A stretch of 64,000 nucleotides of DNA from a bacterium UBP4_UBA6127 (GTDB lineage: Bacteria > UBP4 > UBA4092): contig DIVR01000067.1 in assembly GCA_002428325.1 (NCBI GenBank), forward strand, positions 1 through 64,000. Reading direction: 5' to 3'. Of the stretch, positions 8,633-18,350 are shown piece after piece. The position numbers and the translations under genes are program-made. Numbering within the stretch: position 1 is the first letter of the stretch; each line of letters opens with the position of its first letter. The notes under the pieces are model-generated. The model worked only from the letters and a program-made list of their open reading frames with translations. It made no database searches and was not told where the DNA came from.

Positions 8633-10408
8633 TTATGGATTCAGGAATAGATTGATTTGGTTATAAAGAATCTGGGCGGATTGGGAATTCGGATAAGTTT
8701 TCAGGACAATTTGGATTTGTGCCATAGCTTCAGGATATCGTTCCTGGAGAAAAAGAACACCTGCCAGTCCTATTATGGATGTAATTCTGTTCGGTTCCAG
8801 CTGTAAGGCTTTTTTATACATTTCCTCGGCTCTTTTATACTGCTTGGCATGTACCAGGGCCACGGCATAATTGTGATAAGTCCCAGGATTATCAGGCTCC
8901 AGCGATATCAATTTTTCATAGACAGGAAAGGCCTTTTCAGGATTTCCGGTGATATCATACAGCAACCCTAACTGGTAATAAGTAAGGGTATGTCCAGGAT
9001 TCCGGGATAATGATTTCTGCATATAGGCAATCGCCGTATTAAGATTTCCTTGTTTCCAGGCTTCCCTACCCATTTCATAATAAGCCAATCCTTTATCAAG
9101 GGATGTCTTCTCAGCAATAAATTCGGCTAAAGGATTAGATAGGTTATTTCCTTGAAAGGTCATATAGCTGAGGTTTTCCAGGAAAGGAATCGGGGTGACA
9201 GCGTTTTGCGGCCAGGGATTATAAACTCCTATCCATGCAATGATGATAGAAGGAACCATCAGCAGGCCTACGCCGGCAACTCCCTTTTTGGGGGTAAAAA
9301 CCCTTCCAATCCAAAGAGCAGTAAAAAGGATGAGTAAGGGAAGAGCCGGAATCACCCAGCGAAGCCCATAACTTCCTCCACCTAAATCACTGATTTGGAC
9401 AGCATAGGAAGCCATAGTGCCAAAAAGTAAGATGAATCCCAGGACCGCTGGTTTTCTCCAGATATCTTCCTTTTTCACAGAACGCTGAATCATTTCCCAT
9501 AATCCTCCTAACAAAATGGGAGAAAAAAGGAATATCCCTCGGTATCCCAGGGTCATATGGAAAAATTGACCCGCTACCGAATTACCAAAAAGCCTTTTCT
9601 TACCTAAAGCTCCTCCCCAATAGGATCCATTGAACTGATAGAACTCTTTATGCAGATAAGCAGGAACTAAATCCCCTGTTTGCCAGTAGTTAAGGCTGAA
9701 ATGGGCCACTGAAGGCAGGATGGCACCCCCCAGGTAACTCAATAAGTATTTGGGTTCTTTTTTCCCGATTAGAAATCCTAATCCAAGAAAAGTAAGCCCG
9801 CCGGTGGGAAGCTCCAAGTACATGCCCAGAGAAGCGAAAGTGCCTATTCCCGCCACCCATAAACTTTTTTTCAGGATCTGCTTATCCAGGAATAAATACA
9901 TCCCGACCGCTACTAGAATCATTAAAGCCGCCATAAGATGGTTATTAAAGGTCATGGCATAAGGCAAGATAATCGTACCCGTAAGCATGATTCCCCACCC
10001 TGCCCAGGCAATAACCTTATTGTGAGTCACTTTATCCAGGATGGCATAGCTTAATCCGCATAGAAATACAAAAGGAATCCCCGATAAAAGAAAGGTCAGT
10101 AGGTAATATATGAATCCATAATGATTGGAAATATCGATCCCAACCTGATAGAAAGGCCAGTAAACTAAAGCACCCATCCCCTGAAGGAGAGGAGGCTTAT
10201 CTGAATACCGATGCCCGTTCCTCATCATGATATCCACATCGGATTTCAGGATAGCATGGTCCAGTGCCATGGTATGCTGTTCGACCATTGCCTGGATAGT
10301 AGCCATCCGGGCCGCATCATTAGGGCTGCCCACATCTTTTTTGGTGAATATCAATACCAGTAAAAGGGGAATTAAAAAGATAATCCATTTTAGGGATTTA
10401 TCAGGCAT
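8633..10408 (-). CDS. ArnT/PMT-like membrane glycosyltransferase with C-terminal TPR domain
   Basis: Polytopic inner-membrane protein with about ten hydrophobic segments (residues 8-420) and a soluble C-terminal TPR domain (about 440-590, three to four repeats such as HTLTYYQLGLLYDITGNPEKA). The early loop contains HRYSDKPPLLQ, which resembles the Y-x-D/E-K-P-P-L motif of lipid-dependent GT-C glycosyltransferases such as ArnT. Such enzymes move a sugar from a polyprenyl phosphate carrier to lipid A, protein or glycan on the periplasmic side. The TPR fusion suggests a protein partner or protein acceptor. Its ATG overlaps the end of the radical SAM gene by 8 nt, so the two are co-transcribed. 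Confidence 0.65.
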   Translation of the reverse strand: MPDKSLKWIIFLIPLLLVLIFTKKDVGSPNDAARMATIQAMVEQHTMALDHAILKSDVDIMMRNGHRYSDKPPLLQGMGALVYWPFYQVGIDISNHYGFIYYLLTFLLSGIPFVFLCGLSYAILDKVTHNKVIAWAGWGIMLTGTIILPYAMTFNNHLMAALMILVAVGMYLFLDKQILKKSLWVAGIGTFASLGMYLELPTGGLTFLGLGFLIGKKEPKYLLSYLGGAILPSVAHFSLNYWQTGDLVPAYLHKEFYQFNGSYWGGALGKKRLFGNSVAGQFFHMTLGYRGIFLFSPILLGGLWEMIQRSVKKEDIWRKPAVLGFILLFGTMASYAVQISDLGGGSYGLRWVIPALPLLILFTALWIGRVFTPKKGVAGVGLLMVPSIIIAWIGVYNPWPQNAVTPIPFLENLSYMTFQGNNLSNPLAEFIAEKTSLDKGLAYYEMGREAWKQGNLNTAIAYMQKSLSRNPGHTLTYYQLGLLYDITGNPEKAFPVYEKLISLEPDNPGTYHNYAVALVHAKQYKRAEEMYKKALQLEPNRITSIIGLAGVLFLQERYPEAMAQIQIVLKTYPNSQSAQILYNQINLFLNP

Positions 10409-11816
10409 GTTTGGAAAGCTCCAATCTCAGTAATTTAATCCGTTCCAGATCCTTCAGGGTAAATCCTTCCCATTGGCAGGGACAGATTGTATTATTTTGG
10501 AAAAGAGGTTCATGTTCCAGATCATAGGGAGACCCTTTTTTTGCAGACTCAAAATAGGGGGTCCTGGGTATCGGGGTAAATTCAGACAGATAGGGATAAG
10601 CTCCATTTTCAATCACAAATCGGATGGAGCTTTCTGCCTCCTGCCACCGTTGCCCTGGCAGCATCACAAGCAGATAGACGCCGATATCCCGATTCGAATA
10701 GCCTGCTTCATGGAGATATCGGCAACATTGGATGAACTCTTCATTGGAAGTTTTACCTCCGGTTGTTTTCTGGAGGATCGGTTCGGAGGTTTCCAAGCTG
10801 ATTCTTAACGTTTTAAAACCTGATTGGTACATTAGTCTGGCTAATTCCGGGGTGACACCCCGGATATGAAGCCCATTGGGAGTATGAAAGGTCAATTGTA
10901 AATCCTGTTTTACTACTTCTTCCAGTAAGGGAATCAGCATCGTCTCCGGATTGATAGCCAACGCATCATCATAAAAAACAAAATTTCGAATTCCCTGCGT
11001 CTCCTGATAATGGAGGATTTCTTTAAATACACATTGCCAGTCTCTTCTCCGATAACCCGGACTCAGTTTGTCATGGGCACAATAAGTACAATGAAATGGA
11101 CATCCACGGGAAGTCATCAGGCATGCATAATTCGTGTTTTTCACCAAATCCATGGCGGGATAGGGATAACTGTCTAAATCATCCGGATTGACCCGGAAAT
11201 CAGAATTCCAGCCGGTTATTTGATTACATAGTTCTACCGCAGTATTTTCCGATTCTCCCGACAATATATAATCAGCTCCGGAATATTTCCGGGCATGTTC
11301 CCTGCAAAGAGAGGCATAAATCCCTCCCAATAGCACAGGGACTTCCGGGAATTTCTGTTTTACCAATTCAATGACCTTGAAAGGGCCGGGATACCAATAA
11401 GTCATCATGGAACTGACCAGTATCACCTCTGGTTTTTCAATCTTATCCAATTCTTCCAGAAACAACTCTAGCTTCAGCCCATATCTGCCATAATGCCGGG
11501 AAATATCCGCTAAGCATGGGGGATTCTCTAATCTTTCCTTATATAAAGGATGGGACCCAAAAAAAGATTTCCTGGAGCTTTTTGACTTCAGATATGGTTT
11601 CATGCCCGGGTGGGAAAGATTCAGACAATCCAAATAGGTCAAATGATACCCGTTTTTACGCAGGCAGGAGGCAATATATAACAACCCCAGCGGCTTCATC
11701 CAAAAATCATACGCCGCATAATCATATATCCATGGATTTATTAATAATGCATGAGGAGCATTCATTTTATTCTTCTTTCGAACTAATAGGATAAGAGACA
11801 TGAAAGGATTATTCAA
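10401..11816 (-). CDS. B12-binding-type radical SAM protein
   Basis: Radical SAM enzyme: the 4Fe-4S motif CPFHCTYC (Cys239, 243, 246, counted from the furthest start) is clear. An N-terminal cobalamin-binding-like Rossmann domain precedes it (about residues 20-200; LLYIASCLRKNGYHLTYLD and VILVSSMMTYW, then VLLGGIYASL). This architecture belongs to the large class that includes methylases and ring-forming enzymes. The furthest start at 11816 is a TTG; the ATG at 11765 (protein beginning MNAPHALLINPW) agrees better with the usual family start, and GAAAGAAG lies upstream of it. The gene is followed by, and overlaps, the ArnT-like gene by 8 nt, which hints at lipid or glycan modification. The substrate is unknown. 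Confidence 0.8.
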   Translation of the reverse strand: MNNPFMSLILLVRKKNKMNAPHALLINPWIYDYAAYDFWMKPLGLLYIASCLRKNGYHLTYLDCLNLSHPGMKPYLKSKSSRKSFFGSHPLYKERLENPPCLADISRHYGRYGLKLELFLEELDKIEKPEVILVSSMMTYWYPGPFKVIELVKQKFPEVPVLLGGIYASLCREHARKYSGADYILSGESENTAVELCNQITGWNSDFRVNPDDLDSYPYPAMDLVKNTNYACLMTSRGCPFHCTYCAHDKLSPGYRRRDWQCVFKEILHYQETQGIRNFVFYDDALAINPETMLIPLLEEVVKQDLQLTFHTPNGLHIRGVTPELARLMYQSGFKTLRISLETSEPILQKTTGGKTSNEEFIQCCRYLHEAGYSNRDIGVYLLVMLPGQRWQEAESSIRFVIENGAYPYLSEFTPIPRTPYFESAKKGSPYDLEHEPLFQNNTICPCQWEGFTLKDLERIKLLRLELSKHA

Positions 11817-12019
11817 GGGATAAATACTGATAATTATTCCTGTTTTGGGTTTCTTTTCTACGGAATTTTAACTGACTGTCTCTGACCCGCTCCGTTACGG
11901 CTCCGTCATCCCTTCGGTAGCTTCTGATATAGATTCTGGAAATAATTCCTGATATTAAGTTTTCATAATCAGGGAAATAATGGAAAGATAAGACTCATTT
12001 TCCAATTTGCCGGAATCAG

Positions 12020-12025
12020 TATAAT
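12020..12025 (+). promoter_or_regulatory. candidate -10 box for the moaC operon
   Basis: TATAAT stands 55 nt before the moaC start in the divergent intergenic region. The -35 side is weak (TTTTCC), so this is a candidate only. Confidence 0.35.
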
Positions 12026-12079
12026 AAATTCTTTTATAACAAAGTTGCAGGAGGCCTGAGCAAAGGATATACTGTAATT

Positions 12080-12556
12080 ATGGTCGGAATTAAGATGGCA
12101 AAAATCGAAGAGAAGCCCGTCACATTGCGGACCGCTATCGCAAAATGTGAAGTTTGGCTTTCTTCAGAAACCCTGGAACAGGTTTTAAACCAAACCCTGA
12201 CCAAAGGGGATGTTATAACCACAGCTCAGGTCGCTGGGATCATGGCGGCCAAGAGGACTCCGGAATGGATACCTCTATGCCATCCCCTGAATCTGACTCA
12301 TGCCGAAGTTAATATTGAACCCATGCAGCATCTGGATAAACCCATTGGCCTGGAAATCACCGCGACTATCCGGCTGGAAGGAAAGACCGGAGTTGAGATG
12401 GAAGCGCTTACCGCCTGCGCCGCCGCTGCATTGACTATCTATGATATGTGCAAACCCCTGCAGAAGGATATCCAGATTACCCATTTAAGGCTGGTCAGTA
12501 AAACCGGTGGAAAATCCGGGGATTATGAAGAAATCCGCGCGGGAAAGGAAGATTGA
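12080..12556 (+). CDS. moaC: cyclic pyranopterin monophosphate synthase MoaC
   Basis: Molybdenum cofactor biosynthesis, first step: MoaC converts the MoaA product (3',8-cyclo-7,8-dihydro-GTP) to cyclic pyranopterin monophosphate. Diagnostic stretches are EKPVTLRTAIA near the N-terminus, AAKRTPEWIPLCHPL, GKTGVEMEALTA, YDMCKP and the C-terminal KTGGKSGDY. Length (158) is normal. A Shine-Dalgarno-like AAAGGA lies at 12062 and GGAGG further upstream. It leads an apparent operon with mogA and moeA; no moaA, moaD or moaE is present in this window, so they must be elsewhere if the pathway is complete. Confidence 0.96.
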   Translation: MVGIKMAKIEEKPVTLRTAIAKCEVWLSSETLEQVLNQTLTKGDVITTAQVAGIMAAKRTPEWIPLCHPLNLTHAEVNIEPMQHLDKPIGLEITATIRLEGKTGVEMEALTACAAAALTIYDMCKPLQKDIQITHLRLVSKTGGKSGDYEEIRAGKED

Positions 12557-12559
12557 CCC

Positions 12560-13084
12560 ATGCCGGAGCTCATGAAGACTATCCAGGTGGGAATCCTGGT
12601 TCTCAGTGACCGGGGAGCCAGAGGGAAAAGAGAAGACCAGACAATTCCCCTTCTGAAAGAACTGGTGGAAAAGCAGGGTTGGATAGTAAAAGAAACCCGG
12701 ATATTACCGGATGAAAATGAACTAATTTCGGCTGCTTTGATAGAGATGTCCGATCAAAAGAAATACCCTTTGATATTGACTTCTGGCGGCACCGGATTAT
12801 CACCCAGAGACAATACCCCTGAAGCGACCCGGGCGGTCATTGAAAAAGAAGTGCCGGGATTAGCTGAATTTATGAGATATTCCTGCAGCAAACAAACTCT
12901 CCAGGCCATCTTATCAAGGGGAGTTTGCGGAATCCGGGGCAACAGCTTGATTATCAATCTGCCGGGAAGCCCCCGTGGAGCTGTTGAAAACTTGAAAACC
13001 ATTCTCAAAGTTCTTTCTCATGGTTTGGCAAAACTGGGTGGGGACCCATCAGATTGCGGTTCACTGCCTGAAGAAGAATATTGA
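12560..13084 (+). CDS. mogA: molybdopterin adenylyltransferase, MogA/MoaB family
   Basis: Adenylylates molybdopterin to activate it for metal insertion. The family fold is shown by VGILVLSDRGARG (residues 9-21), the LTSGGTGLSPRDNTPEAT substrate-binding stretch, and INLPGSPRGAVENL. Length (174) is normal. It starts 3 nt after the moaC stop, with AAGGAAG upstream, and is followed closely by moeA. MogA and MoaB types are hard to separate by eye; the short single-domain form adjoining moeA favours this role. Confidence 0.92.
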   Translation: MPELMKTIQVGILVLSDRGARGKREDQTIPLLKELVEKQGWIVKETRILPDENELISAALIEMSDQKKYPLILTSGGTGLSPRDNTPEATRAVIEKEVPGLAEFMRYSCSKQTLQAILSRGVCGIRGNSLIINLPGSPRGAVENLKTILKVLSHGLAKLGGDPSDCGSLPEEEY

Positions 13085-13111
13085 TTTGAATCCACAAGGG
13101 AGGTAAGGAAC

Positions 13112-14335
13112 ATGATACCTTTTGAACAAGCTTACGAGCAAATTCTCGAAGAAATAAATCCCTTATCCTGTGAAATCATCCCTCTGTGGAATGCAACCGG
13201 GAGAGTCTTGCGGGATGATATCAAATCTCCGGTTGATTTACCTATGTTTTCTCTTTCCGGAGTGGATGGATATGCCGTTAAATTTGAGGATATTCAATCC
13301 GCCTCCAAAGAAAATCCCGTCGAATTGGAAATTATCGATACTATCGCCGCCGGGAAATTCTCACTCGAGAAAGTCACTCCCGGCAAGGCTATCCGTATTT
13401 TGACAGGGGCCCCGGTGCCTGAAGGCACGGATTCCATCGTCATGCAGGAATTTACCGAGAAAAAGAAAGATAAAGTCCTGTTTTTTGCTCCTGCCGGCAA
13501 AGGGGATAATGTCAGGCCCCAGGGAGAAGATGTTAAGACCGACCAACAGGTGATGCGGTCGGGTACTTTCCTTCGTCCCGCTGAAATCCTGATGTTGGGA
13601 GCCCTGGGAATGGACCGGGTCAAAGTAGGCAAAAGACCCCGAGTAGCCATTATTCCGACTGGCAACGAAGTGGTAACCCTGGACGACCCCCTGGAACCGG
13701 GTCAGGTCAGAAACTGCAACCAATATGGAGTAGCCGCCGCAGTAGTCCATTGCAATGGGAATTTAATCCTCTCTAAAATCATACCGGATGATGAAATAGA
13801 GTTGGAAAATGCCATTCGAGACTGCCTGGATGCGGGAGCTGATTTAATCTTGACCATTGGAGGAGTCTCGGTGGGAGATTATGATATTACCAAGGCTGTC
13901 TTCCAAAAAATGGGACATATTAAATTGTGGCGAGTTGCCATCCAGCCGGGAAAACCCCTGGCTTATGGAAAAATCCAGGATATCCCCATCATGGGATTAC
14001 CGGGATTCCCTGTCAGCTGTATGGTAATATTTGAAGAATTTGTCAGGGCCATCCTCTGGAAAATGCAGGGACGCCATCAATTTGAAACACCGCATTGCCT
14101 GGCGATTCTGGATGAGCCTATCCATAGGCAAGCCGGACGGCAGGCTTTTTATCGGGGCATTGCCGTCAAAGATGAGAGTGGACGGTACCATGTCAAACCG
14201 ACTGGGCCCCAGGGGTCTGGTATTATCAGTTCCCTGGTTAAAGCTAATTGTTTTATTATACTTCCGTCAGAAAAAGGCACTTTCAAGGCAGGTGAACAAA
14301 TCACTATCCAGTTCCCTGAGATTTTAAACAGTTAA
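13112..14335 (+). CDS. moeA: molybdopterin molybdenumtransferase MoeA
   Basis: Inserts molybdenum into adenylylated molybdopterin. The N-terminal domain has LPMFSLSGVDGYAVK (variant of the usual PxFDNSAMDGYA, with Leu-Ser instead of Asn-Ser), then ILTGAPVPEGTDSIVMQE and VRPQGEDVK. The MoCF-like domain has PTGNEVV and LTIGGVSVGDYD, followed by WRVAIQPGKPLAYG and GLPGFPVSCMV. Length 407 is typical. A strong Shine-Dalgarno (GGGAGGTAAGG) precedes ATG 13112. It completes the moaC-mogA-moeA set and is followed 6 nt later by a transglutaminase-like gene. Confidence 0.96.
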   Translation: MIPFEQAYEQILEEINPLSCEIIPLWNATGRVLRDDIKSPVDLPMFSLSGVDGYAVKFEDIQSASKENPVELEIIDTIAAGKFSLEKVTPGKAIRILTGAPVPEGTDSIVMQEFTEKKKDKVLFFAPAGKGDNVRPQGEDVKTDQQVMRSGTFLRPAEILMLGALGMDRVKVGKRPRVAIIPTGNEVVTLDDPLEPGQVRNCNQYGVAAAVVHCNGNLILSKIIPDDEIELENAIRDCLDAGADLILTIGGVSVGDYDITKAVFQKMGHIKLWRVAIQPGKPLAYGKIQDIPIMGLPGFPVSCMVIFEEFVRAILWKMQGRHQFETPHCLAILDEPIHRQAGRQAFYRGIAVKDESGRYHVKPTGPQGSGIISSLVKANCFIILPSEKGTFKAGEQITIQFPEILNS

Positions 14336-14341
14336 GCATAC

Positions 14342-15895
14342 ATGCGCAGACATAAAATTCGATACATCTTATTAAGCCTCATCCTTCCGGCTATTTGGAT
14401 AACATTGGTGGTTTTCTTGTATTATCGGCATTCCACCCGTAATATCCTTGAAATGGATCCTGAAGTCTCCATCAGCGATCCCACTCAAGTTATTTTAAGG
14501 CAGGATTGGAAAGGGCTCTATCTCAACGGCAAGAAAATCGGTTATTCCCATACTATCCTGAAAACCGGCCCGCCTTCTCTCGACAGCCAGTATGAAATCT
14601 TAACGGATAGTAAGATGATCATTCAGCTGGGAGGCACCCCTCACGAAATCAATATCTCTGAAGACAATCTGATTGGCCATAATTTCAAACTCCGAAACTT
14701 CAGATTCAAGATGAATTCAGGCCAGATGGACACTTTGATTTCAGGCTCTATCCTTCGGAATCAACTTAGAATCAAAATAGATGGGTTAGGCGGCAGCAAC
14801 AGTAAATTCATGAAACTGGCCAGCCCTCCCTACTCTCCCAGTGTGATTAACCTGTTCCTCTTAAAAGAGGGTTTCCCCCTAAATAAGACCTATAAATTGC
14901 AGATTTTGGAACCCAGCAGCCTGTCCCTTGAAGATATGGAAGTCAGAATTACCAATAAGGAAAGAATCCTGATAAACGGCACTAATTATGATGCCTTCAT
15001 CGTTGTCCAAAAATATAAAGGGGTTGAACAGAAAACCTGGATCAGTGACAAGGGCGCTATCCTAAAGGAAAACGTCATGCTGGCAGGATTGGAAATGGAC
15101 TCCATCAGTGAAAGCGAAGAAAAAGCAACGGATTTGACTACCATCAATCGTAATGAAGATATTCTTTATACTACAACCGTACCGGTTACCGGGGATATCA
15201 TAACCCCCCGAGAAGCTTACGATATTAATCTTAATATAAAAGGATTCCAGCCAGAGATCCTGCCGGCGAATGATACCCGTCAGCAGGTTCTTTCCAGAGA
15301 TACTCATGGAAATGGATTCCTCCTCCACATTGCCAGCTCCCCTCTGAAATTATACCGTCCCTCCAAGGCCTTATCTTCCCAGGAAAGAGCCCTGACAACT
15401 GAACCTTCAGCGCTTATCCAGAGCGATGATGCTTCGATTATTCGGCAGGCCCGGGCAATTGTCGGAAAAGAAAATTCCCGGGTGCGGCAAGTGGAGTTAC
15501 TGACTCATTGGCTCCATAAGAATATCCGTAAAAAGATATTAGTAAGCATTCCTTCCGCCCGGGATGTTTTAGCCAATAAAGAGGGGGATTGCAATGAGCA
15601 TTCCACCCTGTTTACAGCCCTGGCCAGATCCCTGGGAATACCGACTAAACTTGTTGTGGGGATTGTTTATGTTAATGGAGGATTCTTCTACCATGCATGG
15701 AATGAAGTCTGGATGGGAGAATGGGTGCCCATCGATTCTACCTTCGGGCAGACTCGCGTGGACGCCACCCACATTAAATTATTCGAGGGAGAATTAGACC
15801 AGCAATATAAAATCTTCCAATTTATGGGTAAAACCCAGATTGAAATCCTCGATAGCAAGGCAGGTAAACCTGATGCCAATGATCGAAATAGATAA
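14342..15895 (+). CDS. membrane-anchored transglutaminase-like protein
   Basis: One N-terminal membrane helix (residues 8-28) anchors a large extracytoplasmic region. The C-terminal transglutaminase core (about 365-490) keeps the triad: Cys417 in EGDCNEHS, His451 in FYHAWNEVW and Asp465 in VPIDSTFGQ. Bacterial members of this fold are mostly peptidases or amide-bond-modifying enzymes. The region between (about 50-330) is beta-rich and unassigned. Start lies 6 nt after moeA, with no obvious ribosome site, suggesting coupling. Its 3' end overlaps the ABC ATPase gene. The combination transglutaminase plus ABC exporter suggests processing or export of a substrate at the membrane. Confidence 0.8.
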   Translation: MRRHKIRYILLSLILPAIWITLVVFLYYRHSTRNILEMDPEVSISDPTQVILRQDWKGLYLNGKKIGYSHTILKTGPPSLDSQYEILTDSKMIIQLGGTPHEINISEDNLIGHNFKLRNFRFKMNSGQMDTLISGSILRNQLRIKIDGLGGSNSKFMKLASPPYSPSVINLFLLKEGFPLNKTYKLQILEPSSLSLEDMEVRITNKERILINGTNYDAFIVVQKYKGVEQKTWISDKGAILKENVMLAGLEMDSISESEEKATDLTTINRNEDILYTTTVPVTGDIITPREAYDINLNIKGFQPEILPANDTRQQVLSRDTHGNGFLLHIASSPLKLYRPSKALSSQERALTTEPSALIQSDDASIIRQARAIVGKENSRVRQVELLTHWLHKNIRKKILVSIPSARDVLANKEGDCNEHSTLFTALARSLGIPTKLVVGIVYVNGGFFYHAWNEVWMGEWVPIDSTFGQTRVDATHIKLFEGELDQQYKIFQFMGKTQIEILDSKAGKPDANDRNR

Positions 15896-16616
15896 TCTCA
15901 CCAAACAGTTTGGTGAAAAGAAAGCTGTTGATGCCTTAAACCTGTCCATACAGGAAGGTGAGATATTTGGATTCCTGGGTCCCAACGGAGCAGGAAAAAC
16001 AACCACCATTAAAATACTGACCGGGCTTCTCAGGCCCACCTCAGGCAAAATTACAATCGGCGGTGTGGATATCCTTAAAGATCCCCAATCGGCAAAATAC
16101 ATCACCGGTTATGTTCCTGAAGACCCCTTTATTTATGACAAACTAACCGGAAGAGAATTTCTGCAGTTGGTGGGAGGGCTTTATTCCCTGGCGGATAATC
16201 TGATTGAAGACCAGATTCAGTATTGGACAGATTTTTTCCAGTTGGAGACCTATATGGATACTCTCACCGAAAGCTATTCTCACGGGACTAAACAGAAACT
16301 GGTCATGTCCGCCGCTTTGATGCATGAGCCTCGGCTGATGATTATCGATGAACCGATGGTAGGCCTGGACCCTATCAGTACCCGAAAAGTCAAAGACCTG
16401 ATTAAATCCAAATCCCAGGAAGGTACGACTATTTTCCTTTCCACTCATATTTTAAGTGTAGCTGAGGAGCTTTGCGATCGGGTGGGGATTATCCATCAGG
16501 GAATACTGATTGCCACAGGAAGCCCCTCTGAAATCAAACAAATGTCAAAATCCGAAGAAAACGTATCTCTTGAAACAGTGTTTTTGAAACTGACTGAAAA
16601 TGGGAATAATCAATGA
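15873..16616 (+). CDS. ABC transporter ATP-binding protein
   Basis: Exporter-type ATPase with Walker A GPNGAGKTT, Q-loop region, a variant signature (YSHGTKQKL instead of LSGGQ, as in several ABC-2 exporters), Walker B LMIIDEPMVGLD and the switch His in STHIL. The frame opens at 15840, but the ATG at 15873 (MPMIEIDNLTKQFG) or 15879 fits the family better, giving an overlap of about 20 nt with the transglutaminase gene. GGCAGG lies just upstream of 15873. The stop overlaps the permease start as ATGA, so ATPase and permease are translationally coupled. Confidence 0.9.
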   Translation: MPMIEIDNLTKQFGEKKAVDALNLSIQEGEIFGFLGPNGAGKTTTIKILTGLLRPTSGKITIGGVDILKDPQSAKYITGYVPEDPFIYDKLTGREFLQLVGGLYSLADNLIEDQIQYWTDFFQLETYMDTLTESYSHGTKQKLVMSAALMHEPRLMIIDEPMVGLDPISTRKVKDLIKSKSQEGTTIFLSTHILSVAEELCDRVGIIHQGILIATGSPSEIKQMSKSEENVSLETVFLKLTENGNNQ

Positions 16617-18340
16617 CGCCCCCCAAAGATTCCGTATTCAAAACCGTAATGGTAATCCATAAGGTCAGATACCAGGTTATCAATAATTGGATTAAACGAT
16701 TTAATACGGAAAATTGGTTTTCTTTATTTATTATGATGGCCCTTTTATGGTTTTTCTGGATAGGGGGATTCTATTTTTTCTCTTTTCTGGCCTATCAATT
16801 CCATAAAATCCCGACCGTTGGAGATATGCTGATTCAAAGAATCATGGCTTTTTTATTTCTGGCCCTGTTTCTGATGACGGCATTCAGTGATTTGATTACG
16901 GCCTTATCGACCCTTTATTTATCAAGGGATTTGCCTACTCTGCATTACCATCCAGTCCGCCCCGGGACCATCTTTCTGGAGAAATTTATCCAGACTGTTT
17001 ATTATGGAGCCTGGGCGGTTGTCTGTTTTGGGATTCCCATCTACTTTGCTTATGGAAATACCTTCAATGCTCCCTGGTACTTCTATCCGATTGCCATATT
17101 AAGCAATATTCCCTTTTTGATTATATCGGCGGGAATCGCCATTTTAGCGACTCTGGTTCTTGCCTATTTCCTTCCGGCCAACCGGGCCCGGACCATGATT
17201 GTCATCTTGTATGGGTTTTCTTTCCTGGCAGTCATCATCTATATCCGGATGCTGGGAGGGAAAAATCTAATGGGGTCCCAGGAGTTTGGGCAGACCGTCG
17301 AAAAGTTTTTATTTAACCTGACCCTGACCACCAATCCCTATATACCCAACTATTGGATCAATCAGATTTATATCTCTGCCATCAATCAAAACCTTCCGGA
17401 AATGTTCTTTTACCTGGCGTTGCTGTTTACCTCAGCCGGATTGATTATCCAGATTTGCTGGCAATTAGCTGAAAAACTTTATTATCCGGGCTGGACAAAA
17501 ACCTGTGAATCGGTAAAGGGAATGGTGGCTCACCGAAAAGGATTATGGGACAGGGTTTTTAGCCTCTTGTTCAGGTTCTTCTCTCCCCCGGTAAGGGCTG
17601 TCCTAATTAAGGATATCAAAATCTTTTGGCGGGATATGACCCAATGGGGTCAATTCACCTTACTGATTACGTTGGTACTGGTTTACCTGTATAACACTCG
17701 GAATGTCATTGAGAATACCGGCTTGATGCAGCAGATGGTTTTTAATCTTCCGCTGAAATGCCTGATTGGAATCTTTAATCTGTCCCTGGTCGGTTTTGTG
17801 TTGGCCAACCTGGCCATGCGTTTTGTTTTCACCATGATCAGCCTGGAGGGAAGGATTATCTGGGTCATCAAGAGTTCTCCTTTTACCATGGGCCGTTTAT
17901 TCTGGGCAAAATACGGACTGGCATTAGCGACCATGCTGGGGGTGGGAATCGGATTGATTCTGCTGGCCAATCATTTTCTACAGATAGAATCTTTCATCGC
18001 CATTATTTCCATACTGGCGGTTATCTGCCTGAGTATCGGGATGACTTCTCTGGCGACCGGGCTGGGAGCCATGTTTCCCACCTTTAATGTTGAAAACCCC
18101 ATGCAATTGACTACTGGAACCGGGGCTATCATTACCGTCGTATCCGGTTTGCTTTATCTCCTGGCCAGCATCGTATTAACGGCTCAACCCATGATTGCTT
18201 ATTTCTTCAGCGGTGGCAATATAATGGGAATTTCCCCTCAGGCCCTTCTCATTCCCCTGGCTCTTTATATGGCAATGAATCTGCTGGTTATCATATTACC
18301 CATCTGGATAGGCATTCGAAGGCTGCGTAACCGAGACTGA
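16613..18340 (+). CDS. ABC-2-type exporter permease
   Basis: Polytopic membrane protein of 575 residues with roughly twelve hydrophobic segments, for example LFIMMALLWFFWIGGFYFF and the C-terminal LALYMAMNLLVIILPIWIG. Its ATG overlaps the stop of the ATPase gene by 4 nt, so the two almost certainly form one exporter. The length suggests a full double-width permease rather than a half transporter. The transported substrate is unknown; the operon also holds a transglutaminase-like protein and moaC-mogA-moeA. It ends convergent with the O-antigen-ligase-like gene, 10 nt apart. Confidence 0.82.
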   Translation: MTPPKDSVFKTVMVIHKVRYQVINNWIKRFNTENWFSLFIMMALLWFFWIGGFYFFSFLAYQFHKIPTVGDMLIQRIMAFLFLALFLMTAFSDLITALSTLYLSRDLPTLHYHPVRPGTIFLEKFIQTVYYGAWAVVCFGIPIYFAYGNTFNAPWYFYPIAILSNIPFLIISAGIAILATLVLAYFLPANRARTMIVILYGFSFLAVIIYIRMLGGKNLMGSQEFGQTVEKFLFNLTLTTNPYIPNYWINQIYISAINQNLPEMFFYLALLFTSAGLIIQICWQLAEKLYYPGWTKTCESVKGMVAHRKGLWDRVFSLLFRFFSPPVRAVLIKDIKIFWRDMTQWGQFTLLITLVLVYLYNTRNVIENTGLMQQMVFNLPLKCLIGIFNLSLVGFVLANLAMRFVFTMISLEGRIIWVIKSSPFTMGRLFWAKYGLALATMLGVGIGLILLANHFLQIESFIAIISILAVICLSIGMTSLATGLGAMFPTFNVENPMQLTTGTGAIITVVSGLLYLLASIVLTAQPMIAYFFSGGNIMGISPQALLIPLALYMAMNLLVIILPIWIGIRRLRNRD

Positions 18341-18350
18341 TTTTCCATCC

